Assembly (NCBI GenBank): GCA_033063855.1
Contig: CP093831.1
Location: forward strand, 11,470,001 to 11,534,000
DNA from: Smittia aterrima
Taxonomy: Eukaryota > Arthropoda > Insecta > Diptera > Chironomidae
Direction of reading: 5' to 3'
Length of the DNA stretch: 64,000 bases
Shown here in pieces: positions 26,162-41,100 of this stretch. Position 1 is the first letter of the stretch; each line of letters starts with the position of its first letter. The notes beneath the pieces are model-generated. The model saw only the letters and a program-made list of their open reading frames with translations, was not told the origin of the DNA and ran no database searches. A program made the position numbers and the translations under genes.

Positions 26162-29100
26162 ATTTTATGGTCGTTGTTTGCGTTTTAGAATAAACGATGA
26201 TTGTGCACTTTTCTGATAAAACTTTGTCCTTGTCACCGATCCAATTTAAATTCTTCACTAACGTAAGCTTCTTATCAGTTAGCGTACCGGAAAAAAGTAA
26301 TTTCGCACTCAATTCTGTTCACTTTTCAATTTTCCGAATCTTCTCTGCGTGTCGCCTTCGCAATTATTTACAGCAAAACATCCTAAACGGAGGGTGAAAA
26401 GTTTTGTAAAGCGAGAAAAAAAATATTTTCCTCATCTCTCTCATTCAATGATTGAAGTAAAATGCTTCTTGTTACTGAAGTCTCGTTTTGCTTGCTTGCT
26501 TACGTACTCAAGTGAAGCGAAAGTTGGAAGCTTCAAATAACTTAATTACAGTTTTCGTTATGTCGCTTAGCGTCCACCCTACAGTTCAACTCACAAAGCA
26601 AGAAAACTTTCTAGTCTCGGTTTTCGTCTGACAAACAAAAATTTAGAATGCTTCTATCGCCCCAATTTTGTCGTTCCCCATGGTCACCATCCAGATCAAA
26701 TACGAGCCGTATTTGCAGGACACCAGATAATTTTTCATTATTCTCATCTCTTCCTCTCTTCTCGCCGCTCGCACAAAATGAAATTGTCGCCCCGAATCAT
26801 AATGAATCGAGTGTTGGGAAAAAGCGACAAGCGAGTGTTTTGGTAATCTCACTTTATTTGCATTTAATAGCGAGAAATAGAAAATAAATTTTCAGTGCAT
26901 CACTTTTCATCATCACCATTAAGCATTATGTGTTGAACTTGCTGCAAAGCGGCGAAAACGACAATATCGCTTCACATGCAACTTTTTTTTAATGATTTTC
27001 CTCTTCCTCTGTAGTCAGCTCTTCGAATGAAGGAGAAGTGCGATTATGTTGAGTGCCATGTTGGATATTACGATGTGTTAATTGATTGTTTAACGACAAC
27101 CGTTTTGAGAAAGAACTTTCCATTGAAATGAATCGTTATTTCTCTTTTTTTTTTGAAGAAGGAACTTTGATGTTCCCTTGAGATTTTCGCTTTATGATTT
27201 TTCCTTTTGACTTTTCCGAGTGTCACTAGACAATTCAATGATGTATGATGACTTTAATTGGCTTCTTTCTCTTTGTGATGAGTTCACTTCGTTATATTTA
27301 AACAAATGAAGCAGACAGATTTTAATGTGGCCATAAAACATTAAACATTCTATGAATTCGTAATTGTTTTCATTCGAACGAATCGTTAATTATGAACAGA
27401 GGAAATTCCTAAATTTCCATTTGATCAAACGCTCGAAACCTCTGAACACAGAGGTCAATCGAGTTATCGACAATGTTATCATCATCATCAAACGAGAAAT
27501 AATTTGATTTAATTTTCATTGACGATTGATAAGCCTGAACGATTACCTCCTCCCTCCACTCGATTAATAAATTCATTTTTGAATTATTCAAAAAGCTTTG
27601 CGAAAAATGAAAGCGCCAACGACCTAATAATCAGTTTATACTCAACGTCAAAAATATTAATTTAAATATTCATGAAAATCACACAAAATTATTAATTAAA
27701 CCCGTAGAAATATGAATAATTGATGGTTTTATCGTTCGCAATGTCACTCTTCAGGGAGGCGAACTCCCGCTTGCAAATGAACATTGAAAAATTATTGCGC
27801 AATTAAAGTCGGAGCTCAAAAATATTAATTTGAATTGCATTTTCCTATGCGTCGTCCGGCATCGGATTCCATTTCCGGCATAACCTCGGACGTAAATGTG
27901 GCAGCTCCGGAGAATTAAACGTTTTAATTGGCAGTTTTACGAGCGATACTTGTTCAGCGGCGAGAATTGCATAATTAAACAAAACGGAATTGAATCGTTT
28001 CCATTCGATACAATGAAACATAAAACCGATCTTTCATGTTCAAGTATCTCTTTTTCATTGAATGCATTTAGCTGCCTCGATAAACCAAATAAACAGTTGA
28101 AGTGTCTGTCTCTTCCTCCAATCGTTTGATTACACATAAACACATCTCATCCATCCAGACGATAGTTGCTTCAAGTCTATATCGTTTTACAACATCCCCC
28201 CAAAGAGGTTTCGATGACAAAATGCCATTGACATTGTACACGTGTTTGGAGTCTAACGATTTAACTTACGTTTATTGAGAGAAATAAAAAAACGTTACGA
28301 CAATTTTATTGAATATTTTCATGGAATGAATGAAATATTTTTATTTGACAGTCGATTATGTTTATTGTCAATACTGAATGCGTGTTTTTAAAATTTATTT
28401 GTCAGACATTGAATGTCATATTTCTCCAAATTCCCGTGATGATCGGTGGACTTGATTTATAAATTGAGTTTCACGAAAAGTGATTTGTGAAGACTTGAGC
28501 TCCACGATACTTCTAAATGTTCCCCGAATTGAATGGAAACTGCTTCCTGGCTTTGTTCCTTTAGCCATTGAAATTCCTCTCGATGTTTTGAGTTGAACAT
28601 GAAATATTGACGAAAGAATTCGCAGCTTTGTTCACTCGTGCTGCTTAAATCAATTCCGCAATTTGAATATAAAAGAAGCTTCTCTGGATTGAATTTGACA
28701 GCATTGTTTCTGTCGTTGTATTACTGAGTTGACAAGGACGATGAGCATTGTGATTATGCTCAAGCTCTCAAAAGGATCTGGAGTGAGTAACTCCCAGTCT
28801 TCGCCACATATCGCTTGGCTGAATGGAGCTCGTGAATTATAAACACTTCTCGATTCCCATTTGAATATAAATCGAAAGTGGCAGAGATTATTTTGTCGCA
28901 AATCCCTGATTTCCTTTCACTTTCTTCTTTCTCGGGGTTTTCTTTTATTTAAAAGAAAGATCCCTGGTGTTTGTATCAGACATTTCTTTTATTCAATTTG
29001 GCGCTTCTTAATCGTAATTGAAGGCAACAACAGAATCTCCTTCTTGTTAAGTCAAAGATTACTTTAAACCAGAAATGAAAGTCAAATCTCATTTGCTGAA

Positions 29101-32100
29101 GAAACAAAAAGTCTATTCTTTCTTTAACGTAATCGAAGCTTCTTCGCACTTTGGTGGGATTGGAATTAACTTTCTCCTACGCTGCCTTTCGATTACCCCC
29201 GGCGCCTCGAGCAAGTCGAGGTGATTGTTCTTCGCGCTCCCCTCCTATCGCAATTATCTAGCGGAATTGAAACAATATTTAGGTGAAGTGGCGTGCGTTA
29301 ATGAGATGATTTTGTATTGCTTTTCCAACGGCTGTTGGATTTTCACTTGATTGTTCTCCGCGTGAAATTGCCGAGCTTCTTCTTGATTTGTGATCGTCGC
29401 GAAAATTCCATTAAATTTACTTTTTTTTTCTTCTCACTCGAAGGAAGCAAAAACAAACTCGAAGACAATTTCCGATGAAAGTTGACTCACAATCGCAAAC
29501 AAATAAAAAAAGAAAAAAAGGAAGAAAAGACTCTCGCCCTTCATTCCTGTGCAAACAAATCCGTGAAATTGTTTCCAACTCAGAGAGACTCTTAATTATT
29601 TTTGATAAATTGAACATTAAATGTGTCTCTCTCCAATTTCTGTAATCCATGACGGGAACAATTTTTATCGTGGGGCGTCAACATGAGAAGGACGGCTGGC
29701 GAGGACAATAAAAAAAATTCATAAAAATGATTTAGACGACTCTTAACTACAGAAAATCTCTCAAGCGAACGGCCTCAAGGGTCATTTTTCCACCAGAATC
29801 TTTCTTTGGATTTGCAAGGTTTGCGCCTTATCGCTTCGAGGATAATTCATTCGCTGTGTAGTCAGAAAGCTTGAAAATTAAGTTCGTGTGAATGCCGCCC
29901 ATTATAAACTGCAAGCCGAGAATAAAAAAAGAAGGAAGACAAACATTCCCCATGGGAATTGGCGGATTACGCTCAACTGTTATCTAACACCTCGACGGGT
30001 TCGGATGCGGGCGAATGGAAATTTATGAAAGCATCTCTAGGAAATTTATTCTATTTTTGAGTAATGATACGACATGAGCTTTATCTGGAAACTCATAAAA
30101 AGTTCACGTTTGAAAAAAAGGGAACGACGGCGTACCTGGAAAGGTCTGAGCCCTTGGATGACAAATATTTCATCGAGCTTAAGATGTTTTATTGACTTTT
30201 TTTCTCAGCGAAACGAACGAAATCTCTTAGCGCTATAAAACAGCGGAGAATTTGTGAGCAGCCTGCGAGTCGCGATTTCCCGGAAATATTGAAATTAGAA
30301 GGTGAACGGGGAAATTTCGACAAATTTCGGGAAATTTCAATGCGAATCTCTAAAAGCGTTGAAACGGAAGAGGCGTACGCATCGGACGAAAGTGAACGAG
30401 TATTAGCGCGCGCCTGTCGCTATTAGCGATGATAAACTACCAAGCGAGGAATGCGAATTTGATAAAATTTCATTCATAATGCGAAGAGTGTGTCATATGT
30501 GAAGGAAGCTGGTAGAAAGGAAAGGAAACGAAGTGAAGAGTCTCTCTTAAATCATTTTCATGTGCTAGGAGGGCGTGATGTCTCTCCCAACACGCTTTCT
30601 CACTCAATGAACGTAATTAAAGGTAGAGTGAGACATTAATTAGTCACACGGGGATGGCTGAACTACATGGATTTAATACGCTTCATCGCCAGGTTGTAAT
30701 TCACCTGTAATTTGCTTCGTTCATCAGGAAGTGCGCGCTATAAAATTCGCTATCATTATCCAACAGATTTACTTGCTGCTCTTCTTCCTCGTCGTTTTAT
30801 GGGCAAACGATGTGAAGTAAAATTTATTTCTACGTAAAGTGTTCCGTGCATTAAAGATATGCGCGATGGCATTGAGTCATAAGCGCAGAGAAAAAGAGTC
30901 GTTAAACCGAATCACGAGACAATCCCAATAGATTAACTTCGAATGCGATAAAAAGAGAAAAACTCTCACTAACACGTTTTCTTCAAAAGAAGGAGGCAGC
31001 GACTAGACACTAAGTCGAAATGTAATAAAAACCGTGCGGAATGCAGAAGCGAAGATTGCTTAACAATTGTGTAATGGCTAAGATTTATTGCCCATCGTAG
31101 AAACGATAACAATCGTGCGACACTTTCACCCTTCAGCATCATTTTTCTCCGCCTTAATGAAAGGAGTCATTCGAGTTAGTCAACATACGATCGTTTGCAT
31201 TAATTGCGTGCACTCGAGTTCGTGCGAGACGATGCTGACTTGCTAATCCCTTTAATAATAATTTTCAATTATGCTCGTGCTAGATTTGGGTCGGTTTGTC
31301 TTCATTATGACGTGATGACGCGATGACTTAGTGAGAGAAAGCAAGACGGCGAGGCAAAGGTAAATTACGCAGCTTAACGAGCAGCAGGCATTGAACGAGA
31401 GAGGCGAGAAACCGGACATTCCTTGTCACTTGTTTTCTTTATCGTTTGACAAACAAAACTTAAGGTGCTGAGCTCGCTTCTTCACTTTTTTGTAACAAAG
31501 AGAAGCCGGCAGCGATATCTGCGGGGAAGATTTTTCTATTTTCACAAACAACTTATTTATTACCACACATCTTAATCATTGCTTCGGACACATTAAGGAC
31601 ATCGATATATCACTTTATCAATACGAGAAATGGCTTTGGGCTTCTCGACTGTTATCCATCTTTTGCCATCACCACACAAACACGAGAAGAGAGAAAAAAC
31701 TTCCAATCTCTGTGCCCCGAAGTCAATAAAGTCTGATTAGATTGATAAACAAAACTTTCTGATTTTATCTTCTTTCGTTTTTCACTCACGCACGAATCAC
31801 TTCGCAATCTTTATCATTTCCAAACTCAAATCTGATCATCCTTTTATAAGTCTCAACTCTCCACTCTGGTCTGTTGAAGCAGACAACTTTGACCCGCGAC
31901 GTGACAATTCGGGAATATTTCCAAGAACAATTTTTCTTTCACACTTTCATGAACGTTACGAGAACGATTTAAATCACGGGAGTTTCTTGTTGTGCCGAGA
32001 AATCTCATAGTCAAACTAAACGCATTAGAAAAACAGACGGACGAAAATATTTTGAAAATCTAAAAAAATCACAGATGGGCACGAAGGAAAAGCACGAACA

Positions 32101-35100
32101 ATTTCCCCTCAAGAACTGGAAAATCATTGGAACGAAGTTGGAAATGTTCACCAAGTTGTTCGACTTCTGTTCAGGAGCTAGTGACTTTATGTTTCTCGTT
32201 TGTGATGTTTCTGATTCTTCACGACGGCGTACATCGTGTCACTAACATTGACTAACATTCCCACATGCTTGAGGAGAATTCGCACAATTTCTCCAGCAAA
32301 GGAATTTCTCCAGCGTCAAAGCGACAACACAAGGCGATGTAGCGAACACGTTGCAGAAATTTGAATTCTTCGCGTAACGAAAACTCTTTTGCATCATTGG
32401 AAATGAATAAAAAATATTTTAATGCAATCAAATGTATTTCTAACCCGCTAATCAATGATTAAAACTATTTGCGCATAACATCAACAACTCGGTCAGCTTT
32501 GGGCCCAATGCAAAAACAAACAATCAAAAAACAACAAATGAGATTAAAAATTTAAAATGAAATTTTCATTATGAAGTGCTTAGTTGTTCATTTGAAGAAC
32601 TCGGCGCGCCTTAAATATTTCTCTGCTCATGAAAAGGTGAACAGCTTGTGGAAAATGGCTTTCAGCTGTTTAGCATTATTTGCATGTAAATGTTAAAACT
32701 TGTTTCGTTCATTCGAGAAGGACCTCGCTTATTGCTACTCGCCCACTAATATAATTTCCAAATTTTCTGTTTCATTTAATTATGTGATACGCAGAGAGTA
32801 CTACAATGATGATGATACGATTGTTGGGGCGGTTTTCTCATTAAGTTCTTGAGTATTGCGAGCCGGACAATTAAACAAATTCTTGAAGATAAAATTTCCA
32901 ACCAATTCTCAATATTAATTGAACATTTAATATAATTGAGAAGCTTCTTGAAGTGTTACAATTACAAGTTATAATTTATAATTTACATGTTTCTCAAAGA
33001 TGAAATTACAATAGCTAGGACGTTGCCCTCGATATCTGCTTATGATGAAAAAATGTTTGTGATCCTCAGAGAACGAGAATTATTTTTAATGCTAAGAGAC
33101 AAAGCCAGCAGTCAAACCCATTAGAAATTATTCAAATCTCAGTGTTGCTTTCATGAACATAAATTCGACTCTCGAGGGACATAAGTGGTTTTCAATTGTT
33201 CGAGTTCGTTCTGCATCTTAAAAAGCAAAAAAAAAACGAAGAAGATAAAAAGTGAAGACAAATAAATTCATCATGAGAACGACTTTGTGCCCAAGCAACT
33301 TTTCGTCAAGAAAATATGTTCCCATAAATCAAATGCTCGAAGCAGTTTCTCTTCCATTTCATGGGCTGCAAAGAGATAAAGAGGAGTAGGAGGAATGACT
33401 GTGACATTGTCTAGATTGTGACAACCGAATCTAAGAGGAGAAGATTTTGCAAACTAAAATGAATAAATTAAATTTAATTTCGAATCAATAAACTCGATCA
33501 ATTCAATTGAATCATTTGCAAAATGTTTACCTAAACCTTTGTCATGTTCAATATTTTTTAACATGCAACGTGTTGCAGAATTTTTCGAAACAGCAATAAC
33601 GAGCTAAAAGTTTTACGAATTTTTTTCTGTTCGCCTTCTGGCTCTCGAGTTCAAAACATTCCTAATTGCTTTAACAAGAAGCCACATGTGTTTTTAATCA
33701 GTTGCACTGGATGACTCAAATTCTTCTTTCCTTTGTAGAAATATTCTTCCTGCTAAAAACCTTTTTGTGATTTCTTCTTTTGCTGTTTTCATGGCCACGG
33801 ATCCACCCAAATCAGATGCTTACAACATCATGGCTTTAGGCCAAAGACACTGACTTACTGATAATTACTTTGCGGCTTGTGTTCCGTTTAGCAGATGATT
33901 TTCAAGCCTTGTTAACAATCATCTTTCGAATTCTTCTTCTTTAGTCCGCTCATTAAAAAGCAACTTGAAGGTAATTAGGGAAAAAGAATTTTGAAGAAAG
34001 AAAATAAAAATCTGAAAAATCCGCTTCGTTAGACTGACAAGAATTTTCTTTTTCCCTCAATCCATTTAGAAATATTTTTATCGATTCATAAAAATTATTA
34101 CGATCACATAAAACGAAGCATGAGAAGAAATAAATCCTCAACAGACACGAATAAAAATGACCAACCCAGTCTCGCAATCCTTTCTCGCATTCTACAAAGT
34201 CTCGCCTCAAACTTCTGTCGATGAAGGATGAATTGGACAACATTGCTTTATTATTTAGTAAACATGGAATGGACTTAAGCTGGAACTCGTGAAGAAATAG
34301 GGTGGCAACCTTATTTTTTCCTTTGCTGTCATGTCGTGTGACACAAACGATTCAATCAAATTGAATTTGAATTGAATGGAAGATTAAGACCTTTCAATGT
34401 CGGAATTCGAGACAAATCCTTTTGCAAATAGGATTTGGTTTGAAAATTGATTCAATCAGACGCGAAAGAGTCTGCAAGCGTTTAAGTAGATTTATTCGAA
34501 ATGCCACAAAAGCAGAAAAATGTGGGACGAAGTGGAATTTGTTTGAAATCTGATAGCTTTCTATCGTTTTCTCGTCCACTGCACTAAAATTAGAGTTGCA
34601 CACAACGTTTCATATGTCGAAATCTGTCGTCTCTGTAATTAAAGTGTAAACAATGTTGACGAAGTTTCAGCAGTTTTCAAAAAAGAAGAAGTGGCAAGAG
34701 AGTTGTTCAAAATGTGATGAAGGGCTTTTCGCTGTGAGTTTATCGGAATTCTAATAAAACTTCTTCTGCTGATTAAACCAGATTTCGCTCACGGTCATCG
34801 AGTGATCAAATAAACTTCTTTTCCTTCGGAGAAAAATCCATAAGAATCATGTAACATGTGGAAACTTAAAACCATTAAATTGAAGGATCGAAACTTTGTT
34901 GTCTTGACGACTTTCTTGTCTTGGACAAAAATGCCGATGTTCTTTTGAGAAACATGTGAGTAACATGTTTTCGTCTTGGAGGGTTGGTCGTCGCTTCTGT
35001 TCCCAGAAAGATCCGAAATTCTAAACATTGAAAATTCCCTCGAAGCACTGTCATTGCATTTTGTTTGACTGCGCAATGACATCCAAATCTCATGTTTATG

Positions 35101-38100
35101 AAGTTTTCTCAAGTAATTTCCTAGTAATTAAATAAACATCAAGGGAAGTCTCCTGATGTATGTAAACAAATACAGAAATTCATCATGTTGTTTGAATTAG
35201 TTTCCACAAGGAATTTAGCTAAAGGATTCAATCGTTGGATTGCAATGATTCGCATTGAATGAAATCGTACAAATAGCTCCAGAGGAAATCAGTCTGAGCC
35301 TTCGAACTTTGATGCGTTCGCAGAATATCGGTCAATAATGCGGTGAGGTCAAAGCGGTGACGCTTTTATGTTTGCCAGTAGCCAGCAAAAAACACATTTG
35401 CCATAACCTAAATCAATAGTCAGACACATAAATTTTCCGCATTTAACCAATTATGGTTCTAACGATTTCTGTTTGTGCTTTAACGAGCGGCTTCCAAAAT
35501 AGATTTTTTTATGAACTTGAAACATTTGAGCAGATCGTAAATTGCGTCGTAGACTTCTTTGCTATCCTTGAAGACTTGCAGATTTAAAAAGATGAAGTGA
35601 TGAGTTGAGAAATATTTTTTTAAAAGCAAGAATGACTTTTCAGAGTTCACTCCAATCGTTAACTTTTGAATTCCAAATCCTTTTCAGCAGAGAGTGAGAG
35701 TTTTGCTTAAAACATAAAAAAATCATTTGAAATCTCGAAATTCTTTAAGCATTCCGACGAAGCCCTAAAAACACTGAAATGTGATAATGCTAATGCATCT
35801 TCTTTACGATTCTCATCTGACAACATCTGGATTTGCTTCGATACCTTTAAAATGAAATATCTTCCTCTTCCCCCAACGAAATGATGTCGTTTCCAGTCTC
35901 AACGCAGTCTCAAAATAAATATTTGTGTTCAGTTTCTCTCTCTCAGTTCTGAACCCTTTCATATTTCAGTAATTAAATTTCCATAAACCATCAGCAAACA
36001 GTCTTCTCTTAATGATCAACTCAATTCTTCATCTGACCGTAATGGTAAATGATTTATAATGGAGTGACATAAAGTTTTCCTTGAGGCGACAATAAAGTGG
36101 AAATGAAAATATTTTTATCGTCAGACGTCTTTATTTCTGCAACAGTTCTATCATGCAAAACAATTTGCCTCGAGCTTGAAAACCGTTTTATACTGTCTGG
36201 AAGTGTTAGAGATGACTTGAACATGAAGTTCACAGCATCTGTCAGAGAAAATAATCGACAACCGCAAGAAGTCAAGAAACAACTTTGTCTTGACGAGTGA
36301 AATGGGATTTTCTTCGATTTCCTCTAAAAATCACGATTGGGAAGAAACCCACGAGACAACTGAAGCCATAACAATCAGCCACAAACATTTCTCGATCTCC
36401 ATTTCAGAAATAAATGAAAAACTATAAATATGAAATCGTACGAGTTTGTATAATTTATTTTTGGCACTTTTCGGGTTTCATTGTCTCGTTGGAAATGAAA
36501 AACCAACATGAAGATGCCTTTTGACGACTTTTTAGTCTGTTAGCTGTGATAACGAGAAATATTTTTAGAAGTTTTCTTGGTTACGGTCTACACACTTTAA
36601 GACGTCGAAGGGAATCACTAGAGCGCATTAATGAGTCGGATGGATTAGAGGAAAAGTTGTTCAGATCACTTCTATTTTGGTTGTTATCTCGCGCTCTTCC
36701 CCCTCACTTCAAACCGTCGCCTTACGATACTTGTACAAGCCGATGCGTTAACGTTGGAGGAACAAAAATATTGTTTTTCTTTCCTTCTTTAATATTTGTT
36801 TGGCAAATCTTTTCGTGGAGCACAATGAGCTGTGTTCTTTCATCGTTGATCACATAATAAACAAACCCAAAACAAACATCAAGAGCAAAAGTTTTCATTT
36901 CAAGACGCAAAAGAATTCAACTGATAACAAATGAACATTTCTCGAAATGAAAAATCGATGCTCGCCCATTAAATCATATCGTCTTCACGAGTCTCTCGCT
37001 GTTTTTACGTCCTTTTGATTCTTTATGAATGACTTGGGTCATCAAAACTTGAGATCAACTTCGAGCAGTGAACATGTCGTAAAATGTTGGAAACAAAGTC
37101 GACGGGAATTGATTGCATCCCCAATCAAGTTCAAATATCTGTCCCTTGATGAGAGTATCGAAGACCGGAGGATATAAAAAGTTTACGTACAAGCCGCCAC
37201 GTGTTTTTATGCCTTCCGGTTATTGAAAAGTTTATGCGAGGATTTAATGCCATCGATTTAATAAACGACTCGTCTGATGGCCAAATTCTCACCTTTCCAA
37301 GTAAAAGCCTTAGCAAGCGTTTGTCGTTTAATCTTCCGTTTGCCCCAAGCGATTTCCAATAGATTACAGCTAAACGGTGGAGGTCAAAAGTGTCGGTTGA
37401 TGGGTCAAGCTTAGATAAATACTTCAAGAAGTAGACGAGGGAAAGTTTTACGATCGTAATGGAATGAGGGAAACTTTTATGTGGAATTCTCTGACTCAAC
37501 GGGATTTTATGGATATTTCTCTTCTATCACCTCTTGTTACAAAGCGCTCAATTTTCATCGAAGTTCTACTTTCCGTGATGGATTAAATGAATTAACTTTT
37601 GACTTTAGAAATATAAAGAAGCAACGAGCCATTAGTTGCTGACGGTTCCTAAATCAAAATCGAGTTCTAATCTGTTTGAACCCGACTCGCTCCATTGCTT
37701 TGTTCCTCTTGTGCTCAAAGCCATAAAGCAAATGAAGTTAAATGATCTGTGCGACATTAATCAATCCCTGAGAGAAATGCTGTGGCTTAAAGTCAGAGTG
37801 CAGTTAATTACAATAACAAACAATTCACTTTACGGCTAAATAACTTAGCGTCAAGATTAAAGAGGAAACTGACACGCGAGAATTTGAGAGAGCTCGCTTG
37901 TGTAAGAAGGGCGCGTTAGATTTTCTCGGGAAACTCTCGCAGTAAATTAAACGCGCCTCAGTCTCTTCTCTTTACCGATATCAAAGCACATGTTGAAAAA
38001 GATATTTATAACAATACAAAATATGTTAAATGTGCTGTAAAACATCCCATAAATTTTTAATGACACTCGTTCTCGGGAAATTTTTTTTGGTGAAGGGAAG

Positions 38101-41100
38101 TGAAAACTCCATCAAAACGGAATTAATTCTTTTTCTTCTCGACAGAGATGAATAATTAAATCAAGCAAACTTTTTTGTAGTCTCAGTTGACGATGTTCTT
38201 GTTGCGGGATAATTAAAATGAAATCTGAAATCTCTGTCTCCTGTTGCGTACTTGGTTAAGTCGTAATCAATGATTCAGTGAATGTTGTTTTGAGGAGGAG
38301 TTTTTTTTATATGAAACGAAGGATCGATGACAGGCTACGTCACCTGTCGAGCTCATTTTAGAAGATCTCTTTTGAGTTAGTATCTAACGAAGCTTTCTAT
38401 GACATAATTTATAATCCAGTGAACCCATCAGAAAAATAAACTTTTCCTTTTTTTCCCTAAAGCTTAGCACAAAGCTTTCGTTGAGCTTTCTTTCGTTGGA
38501 ACAGAATTTTAATTGAAAAGAATCTCAAACAAATATTTCGCGAATTTCTAAGTAGCTCAAGCAAATGAACAAATCAAATGAATAAATTTTCATTCGAATT
38601 TTCTCCACAGAAATTTTTGTTGAAAATGTTTACAAATTTTCCCTTCCTCCGGACAGTTCCTGTTGCTTTTCCTATTGACTTCCGTACCATCAAACCATTT
38701 TCAATTGAAATTTATGTTTGTCGAAACGCGGTCAATGAACGAGAACTTATTTTTTTACTGACGCAATTTGTGATTGAAGCTCAAATTATCTTTGAAGGTT
38801 TCCTGCTGTTTAGCGGAAAAAGATTCGTTTGCGAATAGCAATTGAGCTTTTTCCGATATGCTTAGTTACTTTATTTATCACGAAGCATTGCGAGCCTTCC
38901 GGGAACTTTTTTTTTCATCAGGAAGCAAGCGAGCGCTTCAACATTTATTTCGAGGGACGACTGAACAACAGCAGCACGTAAATAAATATTCATCGCTCCT
39001 GTCGGAGATTTATTTATTGTCGGTCGGTCGAGTCTCGTGGGAATTACATTCCAATCTCCCAACCATTTGATTTTTATCAAAGGTTGCTAACAAACGGCTT
39101 ATTTGCGTGATTGAATTACGATCATTTAGAAAGGAAACTGCTTGCGAAGGGAAAGCAAAACTTTTCTTTCTTATCTAACTTTCCGTTTCGATTCCTTCGC
39201 CGTCGCTAAACGAGCGAGAGACTTCGTCGCGATTTCATGCACAAATGTTTGGAATTTTACAATGAAATCTCAGTGTCTGAGTGATTCAGGGCTCGTTTTC
39301 CATGCCATTAGACGCTAATAAAAATTTACTTTCACTAATTAACACTTTGTGCCATAAATAACGAGAGTATCATGAATAATTTCGCGAGAAGCAACAACGT
39401 TCATCACTAATTATAATGACGAGTTTATAGTCTACACACAATATTAGAAGCCATCTCATGAAAGGTGTTTGTTCATTTACGAAAATAAACCAAAGCTATA
39501 AACGAGTGTGACATGTTGGAGAAATTACACGTTCGACTTAAACAGAAGACTAATAAACGTGACGGATTTGAAACGCGAGCATTGAACATTAAAGCAAAGG
39601 AACTGCTTTTAAAGATAATTGAAATGGAAATAACAACGAGCACGCACATATTTAGCAAACATCCGCATTCTGATCGTGCTGTGACGACTTTCGTGTTGCT
39701 TTGAGTTACGTAATCAGCGAGACTGTTGTAGACTTATATTCCTTGGCGACAGGGAGATCGGTTTAAAATCGCTCGTTTTGATTTAATATTTTCAAACAAA
39801 CAAACGTTAGATCTCAAGTTACATAGAGAGTTTAGCTACTTTGATAGAACATATTAAGTTGAGAAACATAAATCCAATAAACGTCAAACAAAAAGCGAAA
39901 AGCATCAACGCGAATTATCAGAGGAGAATTTATTTCTATCCTCAAACATTTTCCGATGCTTCGTCCGTAATGTCAATGACTTTTTGTCTGTCGACACTCA
40001 TTGATAATGAAAGCGGAAACCATTATGCGATTACTTTGTTAGACAAAATCTTCGTAGGAATCATTGAAAACTCACCATGACTGCTGTTCAATTGGATCAA
40101 GATCAATAACGTGACGTAAAGTCTCAAAGCTTCCGCTCTATCCATTTCGCTGCAAGGCTATGCTCCATTTACGATGTAATTAACAGTGACCATAGTTGTG
40201 AGCTCAGCAGATGACTCTCAAAGGGATAATTAACATTTGGCACACAAAATAATTGAATGATAATAACTCGCGCTGAAAACTTCCGATGCTTACGTTTAGA
40301 TGCACTAACAAACATAAGCGCAGTGTCCCTCACGTTACTGCTTCGAAATAAATCTATTTCAATGCGTTTGAATTTAATTTCGCATTTCTATTCATTTTCG
40401 TTTCACCTCGACCATCGAAAGTCATTACGAGCACTACAGGACTTTGGGCATCCTAAATTATAGAATCAACACCATTTGTCCTCACTTATTATTTTACGTT
40501 CGGTCACTAACTCTTTGCGATCTTTGCTTGTTGGAAACAGAGAAGCAAATAAACACTCCAAAATTACATTGACTGTGGTTTCGCCATAAACATGACGCCA
40601 CAGCAACACATTCCGTCCTTCGCTCCGCAAAAGAATAGTTCGTGTGACAGAGTGAAAAATGCTTGAATTTTGGTTCGGACATGGAGAACTTTGTTGCTAG
40701 ACGTGTACTGAAGAAATTAGCGAACTATTCCGCTATTTAACGAAGCACGAATTTTAAACATTTCACGTCTAGCGATCATTTGATTGTCATCAAAAGTGAG
40801 CAAGCTTGCGGGGAGTTACGGTTAAACAGAAATTATTTCCACCGAGCGAATGGGTCATTCCCGGAATGTGAAAAATTGTTCTCTAGCACGCATTAAATTA
40901 TGAATGACATGAGCAGTTTAATTGAAAACTTTTCACCACAATCCTCATGACGTGTGATGAGTTTTTGAATATGACAGAGTTGGAAATTAATTTTGCTATG
41001 GAAAATAAAACTTTATGTTAATTATTGTTCGCTACAGCTCTTACAGTTCTCCGAGCAGAATTTAGTTTAAAAGAAATCTCACAATGTTTGCTCGAAACTT

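Noticed and set aside
37131..37499. 122-codon minus-strand open frame with a fairly protein-like composition
   Set aside because: No motif, no poly(A) signal or splice partners identified; kept out for lack of support, though it is the best of the leftovers in this block.
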